Shown here piece by piece: positions 25,829 to 33,020 of a DNA stretch of 64,000 nucleotides. The DNA comes from a virus. The position numbers and the translations under genes are program-made. The stretch's first letter is position 1, and each line of letters starts with the position of its first letter. The notes beneath the pieces are model-generated. The model was given only the letters and a program-made list of their open reading frames with translations. It had not been told where the DNA came from and did no database searches. The stretch covers positions 38,000-101,999 of IMG/VR virus record IMGVR_UViG_3300047564_002353. One strand, written 5' to 3'.

Positions 25829-26109
25829 CAATAACTAGATCAGAGATAGAAGAAGAACTAACTGCTGAGATGGCTAAGACTATACAAGAAGAATTAGATG
25901 CTGATATTATTTGGCATTTAATTGAACGAGAAAACTGGCCTTATGATTATTATATCGAATTGCGACCAATGGATCTGGCCTGGGTTAGTCAGACTTTTAA
26001 GGTAGAAGATTTTATATATAGAAACGGTACTATATACTTCAAACAGGAAAAACATCTAACGTGGATGAAATTAAAATATCCAGGGTCTCAGCCTTTAAGG
26101 AGAGCATAA
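25825..26109 (+). CDS. Family A small protein (LTWMKLKYP)
   Basis: 94 aa from MTITRSEIEEELTAEM; ends 'TIYFKQEKHLTWMKLKYP' plus a 9-aa tail that reads into the duplicated segment. ATGA overlap at the start. Confidence 0.65.
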   Translation: MTITRSEIEEELTAEMAKTIQEELDADIIWHLIERENWPYDYYIELRPMDLAWVSQTFKVEDFIYRNGTIYFKQEKHLTWMKLKYPGSQPLRRA

Positions 26110-26112
26110 TAG

Positions 26113-26142
26113 GCTACTTGGTTCACACTAAAATATCTATGA
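26113..26142 (+). pseudogene. Fossil 3' end of a family A gene
   Basis: 30 nt, 28 identical to 25799-25828, reading ATWFTLKYL-stop and again ending in CTATGA over the next ATG. No ORF precedes it, so it looks like a leftover of a deleted or recombined paralogue. Confidence 0.65.
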
Positions 26143-26390
26143 AATTAATACAAACACTTTGGTGGAAGTACTTTCCGGGAGTGAAAGTGAAAATTGCTTG
26201 GCCTTTAGATCAACCTGCAGATCCGAACGAACATTACAGACCGTGGATAGAAAAACATATAGGCAAACAAGGATGGCACTGGGACTGGACTATGGAAGAT
26301 AACGATGCTGCCGATAACTTATTAACTCTAAAAGTTTGCAAAAGTAAAAGTAAGTATGCTACAATTGCCGCATTACAATGGAGCAAATGA
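26139..26390 (+). CDS. Diverged family A protein (TIAALQWSK)
   Basis: 83 aa from MKLIQTLWWKYFPGVKVKIAW. The C-terminal 'KSKYATIAALQWSK' keeps the helix and aromatic end but lacks the F-x-LK core. Start set by the ATGA of the duplicated segment. Confidence 0.55.
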   Translation: MKLIQTLWWKYFPGVKVKIAWPLDQPADPNEHYRPWIEKHIGKQGWHWDWTMEDNDAADNLLTLKVCKSKSKYATIAALQWSK

Positions 26391-26587
26391 AATTTAAGAT
26401 CGATATACCCAAAGATAGGAAAGGCTATTGGGTAGAACTTCATAGTCCGCACCTGCTTCATGAATTAAAGATGATCGAAATAGATCTTTGGGTTAAAGAA
26501 AATCGATTAGGCAAGCGTATGGCTTTCAATATGTGGAAACTTAAAAACGAAAAAGCACGTAATTGGTTTATACTAAAATGGAGTTAA
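26387..26587 (+). CDS. Family A small protein (NWFILKWS)
   Basis: 66 aa, MKFKIDIPKDRKGYWVELHS; ends 'MAFNMWKLKNEKARNWFILKWS'. ATGA overlap start preferred over the ATG 9 nt upstream. Confidence 0.65.
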   Translation: MKFKIDIPKDRKGYWVELHSPHLLHELKMIEIDLWVKENRLGKRMAFNMWKLKNEKARNWFILKWS

Positions 26588-26588
26588 T

Positions 26589-26819
26589 ATGAATATTGAC
26601 TTATTACCTTGGATATTAATTGTACAAATTTGGACAGCAGACAGTCCTGGACAGATTAATTTAGTATATAGAAAAGAGTATCCAAAATATGAAGAATGTA
26701 TGGCAGCACGTAAAGAATGGATTGACAAAAAATTTGTCGCAATATGTGGAGTTAAAAGTGAAACCAATAAAGATGCATCAGAGAACTTGGAAACGTCTCC
26801 TAGAAAGACTGCACACTGA
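26589..26819 (+). CDS. Family C secreted two-cysteine peptide
   Basis: 76 aa. Hydrophobic N-terminus MNIDLLPWILIVQIWTADSPG, then 'YPKYEECMAARKEW...FVAICGV'. The spacing of two cysteines after a signal-like segment recurs at 29694, 36614 and 47575. Periplasmic location inferred. Confidence 0.6.
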   Translation: MNIDLLPWILIVQIWTADSPGQINLVYRKEYPKYEECMAARKEWIDKKFVAICGVKSETNKDASENLETSPRKTAH

Positions 26820-27102
26820 ATATCCTAACAGTTATTTTCTCAGACACAAAATGAAAGAGAAGTTAGGATTCACTGTGCGTGAGCATAATGCTTGGATTCC
26901 TAATAAAAACTATGCTCAAGAATATGCTACTTATGAAGAGGCTAAGAACAGTCCAGATGAGTTGAATATGTTATTGAGTTTGCCTCCGGAACATGGACGC
27001 ACAAGAACAGAAATACATTTAGATTTTTACAGTGAGAACAAACGCACAATGTTCTTACTCAAATACTCAGAGGAGTTAGCGAACGATGATAAAAGGTATT
27101 AA
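26773..27102 (+). CDS. Family A small protein (TMFLLKYS)
   Basis: 109 aa from MHQRTWKRLLERLHTEY; 'RTEIHLDFYSENKRTMFLLKYSEEL'. Basic helical N-terminus. Start is uncertain within the overlapping upstream gene. Confidence 0.6.
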   Translation: MHQRTWKRLLERLHTEYPNSYFLRHKMKEKLGFTVREHNAWIPNKNYAQEYATYEEAKNSPDELNMLLSLPPEHGRTRTEIHLDFYSENKRTMFLLKYSEELANDDKRY

Positions 27103-27469
27103 TAGCAGTAGTAAACATATTACAGTGATCGGAGGATCACCATCTAATCCTTACATAAGTCCAGGTGCAGTAGGTTCTGGTGCTGTACGCTGGAACGGTA
27201 ACACTAACTGTATGGAAATTAATGATGGCAATATGTGGCAGCAATTGAATAGTTCTTATACTAGCATAGATCTCGATGAAGAAGCTAAACAGATCCTAGC
27301 ATGGGCAGCTGAAAAGATGCGTAAAGAAAAGGAACTGGAAGCATTATGTGAGAAGTATCCTGGCCTGGCCAAGGCACGTGATAACTACGAACTATTCAAA
27401 AAGTTTGTAGATGCACAGGAGCAAGCAGACCACGATCACGAAGGAATGCAAGTAGCTGCATCACCTTAA
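27086..27469 (+). CDS. Conserved T4-like phage protein
   Basis: 127 aa. MIKGINSSSKHITVIGG, then 'GAVRWNGNTNCMEINDGNMWQQL', a fibre-type short beta module, and a helical C-terminal half with 'KELEALCEKYPGLAKARDNYELFK'. Widespread near this position in related phages as I recall; role unknown, perhaps virion-associated. Confidence 0.7.
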   Translation: MIKGINSSSKHITVIGGSPSNPYISPGAVGSGAVRWNGNTNCMEINDGNMWQQLNSSYTSIDLDEEAKQILAWAAEKMRKEKELEALCEKYPGLAKARDNYELFKKFVDAQEQADHDHEGMQVAASP

Positions 27470-27499
27470 AAAACTAGTATTTTTTAGATTTTTAAGACT

Positions 27500-27507
27500 G
27501 ATAAGTA
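27500..27507 (+). promoter_or_regulatory. T4-type late promoter GATAAGTA
   Basis: GATAAGTA; predicted +1 about 2 nt before the ATG of the DD-peptidase gene at 27515, a near-leaderless arrangement. Confidence 0.55.
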
Positions 27508-27514
27508 TTCTACT

Positions 27515-28357
27515 ATGAAAAAATTACTACTAACTACACTTTTGGCTTTTGCTTTGGCTGGTGTGGCAGAAGCAAAGCCTCATAAGAAACATAAAAAGAT
27601 TAAGAGCCGCAGTGCCAAGACTGTTCAAGTCAAAAAACAAAAGAGCACAGGCTATGTACATTATGCTACAGGCAGTTATGTATTGTTCGATTATGACAAC
27701 GGCGAATTTAACGACGAGTTTAATCGTAATCAAGTACGTAGTATAGCTAGCATTACTAAAATGTTTACTGCTATTACAGTGATTAATAGTAACGCTAATC
27801 TATACGAAAAACTGTATGTCACTGGTAAGAACGGCGGCAAAGTTCCCCGAGGCACTTATGTTACACGTATGGACTTGTTAAAGGCTATGGTAATGAACAG
27901 TGACAATCTTGCTGCTGAAGTCTTAGCTAACAATCATCCTGGCGGATTTGAAAAGTTTTTATTGGACGCTAACACTTACAATAAGAATATTGGCCTGATT
28001 CATACAGAGATAGTAGATAGTTCTGGATTGCTACCAGGCAATGTTAGCACAGCCAGTGAATTAGTCCTGTTCTTAAATTCAATTAAAGACAATGCAGTGA
28101 TACAAGACATTGGTGCACTACGTCAATATGACTTAGATGTACCAAAAGGTCGACGAACTTATCATATTAAATTTCATAACACTAATCCTGAACTGTATAA
28201 GTATGATAATATTCTAATCAGCAAGACAGGATTCACTAACAGTGCTGGTAGATGTGTTATGATGTTAGTGGAGAAAGGCCAAAAGACATATGCACTAATT
28301 GTACTTGGTCAACCAAATGTACAACGTCGTAGCCAAATAGTTGCTAAACTAATATGA
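27515..28357 (+). CDS. Serine D-Ala-D-Ala peptidase / penicillin-binding protein (S11-like)
   Basis: 280 aa. Signal peptide MKKLLLTTLLAFALAGVAEA, then a basic linker and the peptidase domain. The three active-site motifs are intact: SITK at 79-82, SDN at 129-131 and KTG at 237-239. It lacks the C-terminal beta domain of DacA-type enzymes, so it resembles PBP7/endopeptidase forms. Acts on peptidoglycan cross-links in the periplasm. With a late promoter it may serve lysis or envelope remodelling. Phage copies appear rare. Confidence 0.88.
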   Translation: MKKLLLTTLLAFALAGVAEAKPHKKHKKIKSRSAKTVQVKKQKSTGYVHYATGSYVLFDYDNGEFNDEFNRNQVRSIASITKMFTAITVINSNANLYEKLYVTGKNGGKVPRGTYVTRMDLLKAMVMNSDNLAAEVLANNHPGGFEKFLLDANTYNKNIGLIHTEIVDSSGLLPGNVSTASELVLFLNSIKDNAVIQDIGALRQYDLDVPKGRRTYHIKFHNTNPELYKYDNILISKTGFTNSAGRCVMMLVEKGQKTYALIVLGQPNVQRRSQIVAKLI

Positions 28358-28698
28358 GTGTAACCGGTTATCAACATACTTACTTTACAGGGTACTTAGG
28401 CGAAACTCCTACCAAACGTATCCACGAAAATATGGTTATAGAAGATAAGGTGCATAAAATACACGATGTAACTGTGCACCGTTTTACCATGAGCGATGTA
28501 GAAGATCCAGACTTATATGCTGCTGAACCATTAATCAAATGGCAACGTAGCGAAAAGGGTGCCTGGGTTATGGCTCACGCTGTGGAAAGTCCTGTTTGGC
28601 ACAGAATGATTGATCACTCCAGTTTTGGTTATACTTATGTTATCCGTGCTAGACTAAAAGACGTAGACTATACCTTTTATCAACTCAAATGGTCTTGA
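28354..28698 (+). CDS. Family A protein (YTFYQLKWS)
   Basis: 114 aa, MSVTGYQHTYFTGYLGETPTK; 'GYTYVIRARLKDVDYTFYQLKWS'. One of the longer family members. ATGA overlap with the DD-peptidase gene. Confidence 0.65.
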   Translation: MSVTGYQHTYFTGYLGETPTKRIHENMVIEDKVHKIHDVTVHRFTMSDVEDPDLYAAEPLIKWQRSEKGAWVMAHAVESPVWHRMIDHSSFGYTYVIRARLKDVDYTFYQLKWS

Positions 28699-28723
28699 CT
28701 TAAAGACTAATCTGCTGTACAAT
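28695..28723 (+). promoter_or_regulatory. Sigma70-type promoter
   Basis: TTGACT, 17-bp spacer, TACAAT, overlapping the last codons of the previous gene; serves the 28754 gene. Confidence 0.6.
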
Positions 28724-28753
28724 ACCTATATTACTAACTAATCAGGAGCTGCA

Positions 28754-29119
28754 ATGGCTAACGTTTCTATGGTCGCCGGTTGGCAACTGTTGAGAAGTTT
28801 TCGTGATGTAGAAGAACGAGCTAACAAAATTGGTCTGAAATTTGCTCCTAGCAAATATAGCGGAATGGAATTTGATACTATCGCTCTTATTCCGCTTGAT
28901 GAACATTTACCAATTTACAACAGAGAAGCAGAAATATTTACAGGCACATTACAAGATATTAACAGTTGGATACGTGGTGTGGAATGGAGTCGTAATTATG
29001 ATAACCTTATGATGAGTAAGAACGATGAAAAACGTAAAACAGCAGAGAACAAGTATCAGCAAAGAGAGCTTCTTAAAGTTATCCGAGACGGTGAAAAACA
29101 AAAAAAGCTTGACAGATGA
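28754..29119 (+). CDS. Conserved small phage protein
   Basis: 121 aa with AGGAG before the ATG. 'KFAPSKYSGMEFDTIALIPLDEHLPIYNREAEIFTGTLQDINSWIRGVEWSRNYDNLM' is a well-ordered block seen in other aquatic phages as I recall; the C-terminus is a charged helix. Function unknown. Confidence 0.7.
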   Translation: MANVSMVAGWQLLRSFRDVEERANKIGLKFAPSKYSGMEFDTIALIPLDEHLPIYNREAEIFTGTLQDINSWIRGVEWSRNYDNLMMSKNDEKRKTAENKYQQRELLKVIRDGEKQKKLDR

Positions 29120-29126
29120 TATAGAT

Positions 29127-29252
29127 ATGGAAAAATATATCTGTGAAGGCTGCGGTACAAAATACTTTGATACCGGTCTTTACTTTTATGGTAAGCCCAG
29201 CACAAAATGTCTTTGGTGTACTAAGTTTCCTAAACAGAAAGAACGTAGATGA
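29127..29252 (+). CDS. Zinc-ribbon mini-protein
   Basis: 41 aa, MEKYICEGCGTKYFD...KCLWCTKFPKQKERR. Two CxxC pairs about 20 residues apart form a probable zinc ribbon with a basic tail; nucleic-acid binding likely. Confidence 0.6.
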   Translation: MEKYICEGCGTKYFDTGLYFYGKPSTKCLWCTKFPKQKERR

Positions 29253-29446
29253 AAATCAATATGACTTGTTCTGAATGTAATACTGCCGTGACAAATGGAC
29301 AAGGATGGTTTTGTACTAATTATCATAAAATCTCAGGATACTTTTGCTCTACCTGTTATGACAAGATATCGCACGACAGTTACGGTCGTCCAGAAAGACC
29401 CAATGATTATTTGTTAATGTTAATCAAACACGGAGTTAAACAATGA
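29249..29446 (+). CDS. Zinc-binding small protein
   Basis: 65 aa; MTCSEC and FCSTCYDKI CxxC pairs plus Cys/His in between (WFCTNYH). Treble-clef or ribbon-like. ATGA coupled to the previous gene. Confidence 0.6.
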   Translation: MKINMTCSECNTAVTNGQGWFCTNYHKISGYFCSTCYDKISHDSYGRPERPNDYLLMLIKHGVKQ

Positions 29447-29697
29447 ACGAACGAATTCGAGAATGTTGGCTTAAGGCTGCTAGAGAAGATTCTGATGACA
29501 AATGGGATACACAAGAACAATTTATTGAAAGATTCGCCGAGTTGATTATACAGGAATGTGTTGAACAAATTCAGATTTGTTCTGAGCAAATTAAAAATGA
29601 TGACGGATATGCTGACGATAATATTTGGCCTATAATGCAGTCTATAGTAGATGCGGTAGCAATTGATGTTAAAGAACATTTTGGAGTTGAATCATGA
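29443..29697 (+). CDS. Family B small protein
   Basis: 84 aa. MNERIRECWLKAAR, 'QFIERFAELIIQECVEQIQ', and C-terminal 'VKEHFGVES'. The full family pattern is MNERI(R/K)xL...FAELIvxEC...hFGVe. Function unknown. Confidence 0.7.
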   Translation: MNERIRECWLKAAREDSDDKWDTQEQFIERFAELIIQECVEQIQICSEQIKNDDGYADDNIWPIMQSIVDAVAIDVKEHFGVES

Positions 29698-29903
29698 TAT
29701 ACACACTATTCATTTGGACTGTGGTTGCTGCCAGCGTAGAATCACATTTGCCCGCACACAAGCACATGGACTGGCGACCACTGGCTACAGTGGAGTCATA
29801 TGAGTTGGATAAATCTCATGACAAGATGATGGCCAAATGCGAAGGTGTTGCACAACAATTAAACATTCCCAAAGATAGATATCGTTGCATTAGGACGAAA
29901 TGA
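29694..29903 (+). CDS. Family C secreted two-cysteine peptide
   Basis: 69 aa; hydrophobic start MIYTLFIWTVVAASV, then '...MMAKCEGVAQQLNIPKDRYRCIRTK' with the paired cysteines. Overlaps the family B gene by 4 nt. Confidence 0.6.
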   Translation: MIYTLFIWTVVAASVESHLPAHKHMDWRPLATVESYELDKSHDKMMAKCEGVAQQLNIPKDRYRCIRTK

Positions 29904-29911
29904 GGTAAACA

Positions 29912-30112
29912 ATGAACGAGCAAGTTGAAGCGATGTGGCGTGATCCTAGATTCCAACTGCTATCTGATTTGGATCGTCTACTAGATAGTAGCAAGATATG
30001 GGGAGGTATGGAATGGGTATATCATCCTATCCATCCAGCTAAGTATCGTCCAATGGCTGAACGAGTACGAGCAGAGTTGGGTAAGCTTTACGAAGAATAT
30101 GGAGTAGAATAA
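29912..30112 (+). CDS. Small unknown protein
   Basis: 66 aa, MNEQVEAMWRDPRFQLLSDL; N-terminus MNE and C-terminus YEEYGVE echo family B but the FAEL core is absent. GAGGTAA Shine-Dalgarno. Confidence 0.6.
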   Translation: MNEQVEAMWRDPRFQLLSDLDRLLDSSKIWGGMEWVYHPIHPAKYRPMAERVRAELGKLYEEYGVE

Positions 30113-30255
30113 TGCCTAGGTTTATTGTTGATCTATGGCTAGATGGTTATGAAACCGAAGAAGAAATGATAGAAGCCTGTGAAGAATTTATCTACGAACA
30201 ATTAAACTTCACAGCCAGCTCAGTTAAGATAGAGAGAATAGAGGAAACGGAATGA
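30112..30255 (+). CDS. 47-aa conserved phage protein
   Basis: MPRFIVDLWLDGYETEEEMIEACEEFI... 'LNFTASSVKIERI'. A short alpha/beta protein with clear TAATG and ATGA overlaps at both ends. A distant relative may be the 49-aa protein at 42037. Function unknown. Confidence 0.7.
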   Translation: MPRFIVDLWLDGYETEEEMIEACEEFIYEQLNFTASSVKIERIEETE

Positions 30256-30464
30256 ACGAACGAATTCGAGATCTAGTTAGAGAATCCAATTTGGATGTGT
30301 ATGGATTAGGCAAAGACAGGTATAAGTGGGAATACACTATAGAAAAGTTCACCGAGTCGATTGTGAAAGAATGCGGCGTAGCACTAAGTCCTATGTTGCG
30401 TGATATGGTCAGTAGGGGACAAGCATACGATTTGATTAAAGAACATTTCGGAGTTGAAGAATGA
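30252..30464 (+). CDS. Family B small protein
   Basis: 70 aa, MNERIRDLVRESNLDVYGLG, 'IEKFTESIVKECGVAL', 'LIKEHFGVEE'. Same family as 29443. Confidence 0.7.
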   Translation: MNERIRDLVRESNLDVYGLGKDRYKWEYTIEKFTESIVKECGVALSPMLRDMVSRGQAYDLIKEHFGVEE

Positions 30465-30601
30465 AAAAATTTATCATACTAACTTGTATTTTGTTAACTG
30501 GCTGTAGTGTTATACAAACTACAAGAAACGAAATTAATAACGAGATAACTGGTTTCAAAGAAGATTGGATTAGGACATTTCATCGTGAACGAACGAATTA
30601 A
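30461..30601 (+). CDS. Small lipoprotein (46 aa)
   Basis: MKKFIILTCILLTGCSVIQT: short signal with lipobox LTGC, then a 31-residue mature part. ATGA overlap start. The size suits a spanin-like or exclusion lipoprotein, but context does not decide. Confidence 0.6.
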   Translation: MKKFIILTCILLTGCSVIQTTRNEINNEITGFKEDWIRTFHRERTN

Positions 30602-30782
30602 AGAACTAATGTTAAGCAAAGGCTTACACAAAAACATCAGTGAAGACTGTCAACATCGTATGGAAATGCTGGCTGAATTGATTGTAGAAGAATGTGCTTA
30701 CGCTGTACAAGATTTTGTGAATCATCGTCGGCCGGCTAGCGAGTACCCTGAACTTTTAAAACATCACTTTGGAGTAAAATAA
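30585..30782 (+). CDS. Family B small protein
   Basis: 65 aa, GTG start, MNERIKELMLSKGLHKN, 'MEMLAELIVEECAYAV', 'LLKHHFGVK'. Confidence 0.7.
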   Translation: MNERIKELMLSKGLHKNISEDCQHRMEMLAELIVEECAYAVQDFVNHRRPASEYPELLKHHFGVK

Positions 30783-30835
30783 TGTTCTGGTTTATGATAT
30801 CAGTAGTAATGATTGTTTGGATTTTGAAGGATTGA
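30782..30835 (+). CDS. Tiny membrane peptide (17 aa)
   Basis: MFWFMISVVMIVWILKD, wholly hydrophobic, TAATG overlap with the previous stop. Supported only by position and composition. Confidence 0.35.
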   Translation: MFWFMISVVMIVWILKD

Positions 30836-30838
30836 ATA

Positions 30839-31123
30839 ATGAATATCCCAAGAGTTTCGTCTGCTTTATTACACGAAGTATCACAATGGTCCATTAGAAA
30901 TGATCAGGTGCAACGATGGCATGCAGAAAAGAATAGAGAAGTTAACTATGAAGAACAAAGTAAACTTCTAGCTTTACAGGAAGCTAACAGATTACTTCGA
31001 AATTATAACTATCAAAAAGATACAGAATGGATTAAAAACTACGAGTTTTATGAATCCATTAAAGAACAGAGACTGTTAGCACAAAGCACTGTTAGAGGAA
31101 TCTTTATTGATAGATATGTTTAA
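30839..31123 (+). CDS. Unknown helical protein
   Basis: 94 aa, MNIPRVSSALLHEVSQWSIR; predicted all-helical and charged. No family recognised. Confidence 0.6.
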   Translation: MNIPRVSSALLHEVSQWSIRNDQVQRWHAEKNREVNYEEQSKLLALQEANRLLRNYNYQKDTEWIKNYEFYESIKEQRLLAQSTVRGIFIDRYV

Positions 31124-31142
31124 TCTTTAAGAGGAATACTTC

Positions 31143-31397
31143 ATGAACGATCCTTTTCGTAAAATTGCAGAAGACACACACTTTAATATCTATATGAGTG
31201 ATCTATGGACTGGCACCGCACGACGATTTGCTGAAGCTATCGTTGAAGAATGTGCTCAGTGCTGTGGCTCACAAGCAGATATGCGAAACATTCGAAAACG
31301 TTTTAGTCTATCTGTAGAAAGTAATATAAAATATCCTAGTCCAGAAGCACAAGGCCATCATTCACAATATGATAGAGAACTCAATTTGAAACAATGA
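31143..31397 (+). CDS. Family B small protein
   Basis: 84 aa, MNDPFRKIAEDTHFNIY, 'ARRFAEAIVEECAQCC'. The usual HFGVE end is replaced by an unrelated tail. Confidence 0.65.
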   Translation: MNDPFRKIAEDTHFNIYMSDLWTGTARRFAEAIVEECAQCCGSQADMRNIRKRFSLSVESNIKYPSPEAQGHHSQYDRELNLKQ

Positions 31398-31648
31398 CTA
31401 GATATTATACTGTAGAATATATTGATAAGCATCCGTCATATGACTACGATATCTATTGTATGGAACATTATACAGAGGATCGTGTATTAGAGGAATATTG
31501 GGCATATTGGATTGATAAAATAATCAAGTTGGGTCGTATGCAAATTGCTCTAAGCCCTAATGTAAAAGAATACTGTATAGAAGATTGGTGCATAGGACAA
31601 TTAGCCGCTAGAAATCATTGGTTAGAAGCACAGGATTTATATACTTAA
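31394..31648 (+). CDS. Unknown aromatic-rich protein
   Basis: 84 aa, MTRYYTVEYIDKHPSYDYD; acidic and Tyr/Trp-rich. ATGA overlap. No family recognised. Confidence 0.55.
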   Translation: MTRYYTVEYIDKHPSYDYDIYCMEHYTEDRVLEEYWAYWIDKIIKLGRMQIALSPNVKEYCIEDWCIGQLAARNHWLEAQDLYT

Positions 31649-31658
31649 AGGATAGAGT

Positions 31659-31805
31659 ATGATAGGTGAAATGATAGTGTGGGGATTCTTCTCTGCAATA
31701 GGATGGATGGCTGCTAACTGGACCGTAGGAAAAGTGTTTCCAGATGCTCCGCCAGCTCAAGTTCAACCAGAAAAGAAAGAAGAAAAGAAAAATGAAAACA
31801 TTTGA
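31659..31805 (+). CDS. Small membrane protein (48 aa)
   Basis: MIGEMIVWGFFSAIGWMAANW membrane segment followed by a Pro/Gln linker and a Lys/Glu-rich tail (EKKEEKKNEN). Its 3' end overlaps the next gene. Confidence 0.5.
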   Translation: MIGEMIVWGFFSAIGWMAANWTVGKVFPDAPPAQVQPEKKEEKKNENI

Positions 31806-32013
31806 TACATTCGAAGAAGTAGTCGGAATGGAGCATTGTATGAAGAGACCCGTTGTGGTTCATGCTAAGAAGATGCACGAAGAATTCCGAGTTAATACCT
31901 TAGAAGGCAACTACAAACAAGGTAAACCTGGAGACTATCTCATGCGAGGTATCGACGGCGAGCTGTATATTTGTGACGGTGCAATTTTCGAACGAACTTA
32001 CGACTTTGTTTAA
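31792..32013 (+). CDS. Conserved small phage protein (PGDYLMRGIDGELY motif)
   Basis: 73 aa from MKTFDTFEEVVGME. 'VVHAKKMHEEFRVNTLEGNYKQGKPGDYLMRGIDGELYICDGAIFERTYDFV' is a compact beta domain that recurs in many phages and some bacteria with no known role. Confidence 0.7.
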   Translation: MKTFDTFEEVVGMEHCMKRPVVVHAKKMHEEFRVNTLEGNYKQGKPGDYLMRGIDGELYICDGAIFERTYDFV

Positions 32014-32022
32014 GAATAACAC

Positions 32023-32051
32023 TTGACAAAATACACTGAAGATAGTATTGT
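32023..32051 (+). promoter_or_regulatory. Sigma70-type promoter of the suppressor tRNA
   Basis: TTGACA, 17-bp spacer, TATTGT, ending 9 nt before the tRNA. Confidence 0.65.
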
Positions 32052-32060
32052 AATGAATAA

Positions 32061-32136
32061 GCACTGATAGCTCAATGGTTAGAGCTAGAGTCTCTAAAGC
32101 TTTAGGTTATGGGTTCGAGTCCCATTCAGTGCACCA
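32061..32136 (+). tRNA. tRNA-Sup(CTA), amber suppressor
   Basis: Complete 76-nt cloverleaf including encoded CCA: acceptor GCACTGA/TCAGTGC, D stem GCTC/GAGC, anticodon stem AGAGT/GCTTT (two G-U pairs), loop CTCTAAA, T stem ATGGG/CCCAT with TTCGAGT loop. With U33 conserved, positions 34-36 read CTA, which decodes UAG. Amino-acid identity cannot be read from the sequence (discriminator A73). Confidence 0.85.
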
Positions 32137-32153
32137 ACTATATAGGAATCAAT

Positions 32154-32408
32154 ATGCCTTATAATTTTGAACTAGCAGCCAGCGCAGAAGTAACTGCGGA
32201 TGTGGTTAAAGAAATGGTTTGTAATCTTGTACAGGAACAAACTGGAAAACATATTGTAGATGTAAAAGTATCCATCATAGAAGGACAGTTCCAAGGCTTT
32301 AAATTAATTTTTGAATCTGAACAAGCTGAATTGGTTTCTGATACAAAACCCATTGACAAAAAACCTAAAGTAATTGATAAAAAATGGAAACCCTTTATCT
32401 GGGAATAA
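32154..32408 (+). CDS. Conserved small phage protein
   Basis: 84 aa from MPYNFELAASAEVTADVVKE; 'VCNLVQEQTGKHIVDVKVSI...FKLIFE' small alpha/beta fold and a Lys-rich tail. First ORF after the suppressor tRNA, likely in the same transcript. Confidence 0.65.
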   Translation: MPYNFELAASAEVTADVVKEMVCNLVQEQTGKHIVDVKVSIIEGQFQGFKLIFESEQAELVSDTKPIDKKPKVIDKKWKPFIWE

Positions 32409-32435
32409 TAAATAACTTTTTAAGGAGAAATAAAA

Positions 32436-33005
32436 ATGTCGTAGATTGAATTTGCTTGTACCGACTTAGTTTTCCACTTCAATAAGAAGCACTTGGAAGA
32501 CTCGACCATTCCTATGTGGGTCGTTAAATTTCATGGGGAAACTTACTATGTAGAGCACGTTGATTGTGAAGTAGCGTGGAGCACTAAAGAAACGCCGGAC
32601 AACAGTCATACCAAAGGCAGTATCAAAGTCAAAAATGTATTACTGACTATAGACGACGATAACTGTGCCCGTATTACAACTCTTACCCTAATCGATAAAA
32701 TAAGACTGCGTAACCAAAAGTTAGGCATTACTCGTATTATTTTTCGTTACGGCGATAAGATGCATAACGCTCTACAAAAAAACGAATATAAACACAGTCC
32801 ATTTAAGAACGTCAGCGGCGGTTGTGGTACCAGCTGGGTAGTCTGTGATTTACTCAAAAAAACAGAGTTCACTTTGGCTAGCCTAAAATACTCAACGGAC
32901 TTTAGAGTACTCAAACCAAATGAAGCATACTACAAGGCATACGATGCTCCTGGTACTTATATTGACGAAGATGATTATGAAGAATTTGACACAGAAGAGG
33001 AGTGA
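32436..33005 (+). CDS. Amber-interrupted family A protein (TAG at codon 3)
   Basis: A strong AAGGAG lies 8 nt before ATG TCG TAG ATT GAA. The frame after TAG stays open for 186 codons: 'IEFACTDLVFHFNKKHLED...PMWVVKFHGETYYVEHVDCEVAWSTKETPDNSHTKG'. The stretch right after the amber looks like genuine protein, and the only start after the TAG that would keep most of the frame is a TTG at 32493 without a good ribosome site. Full translation would need readthrough by the suppressor tRNA encoded 300 nt upstream. Ends near 'EFTLASLKYS', the family A motif. Confidence 0.75.
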
Positions 33006-33014
33006 TAGTATAAT
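32986..33014 (+). promoter_or_regulatory. Sigma70 promoter immediately before a start codon
   Basis: TTGACA, 17-bp spacer, TATAAT, lying in the end of the amber gene. The expected +1 coincides with the ATG at 33021. Confidence 0.65.
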
Positions 33015-33020
33015 ATGAAA

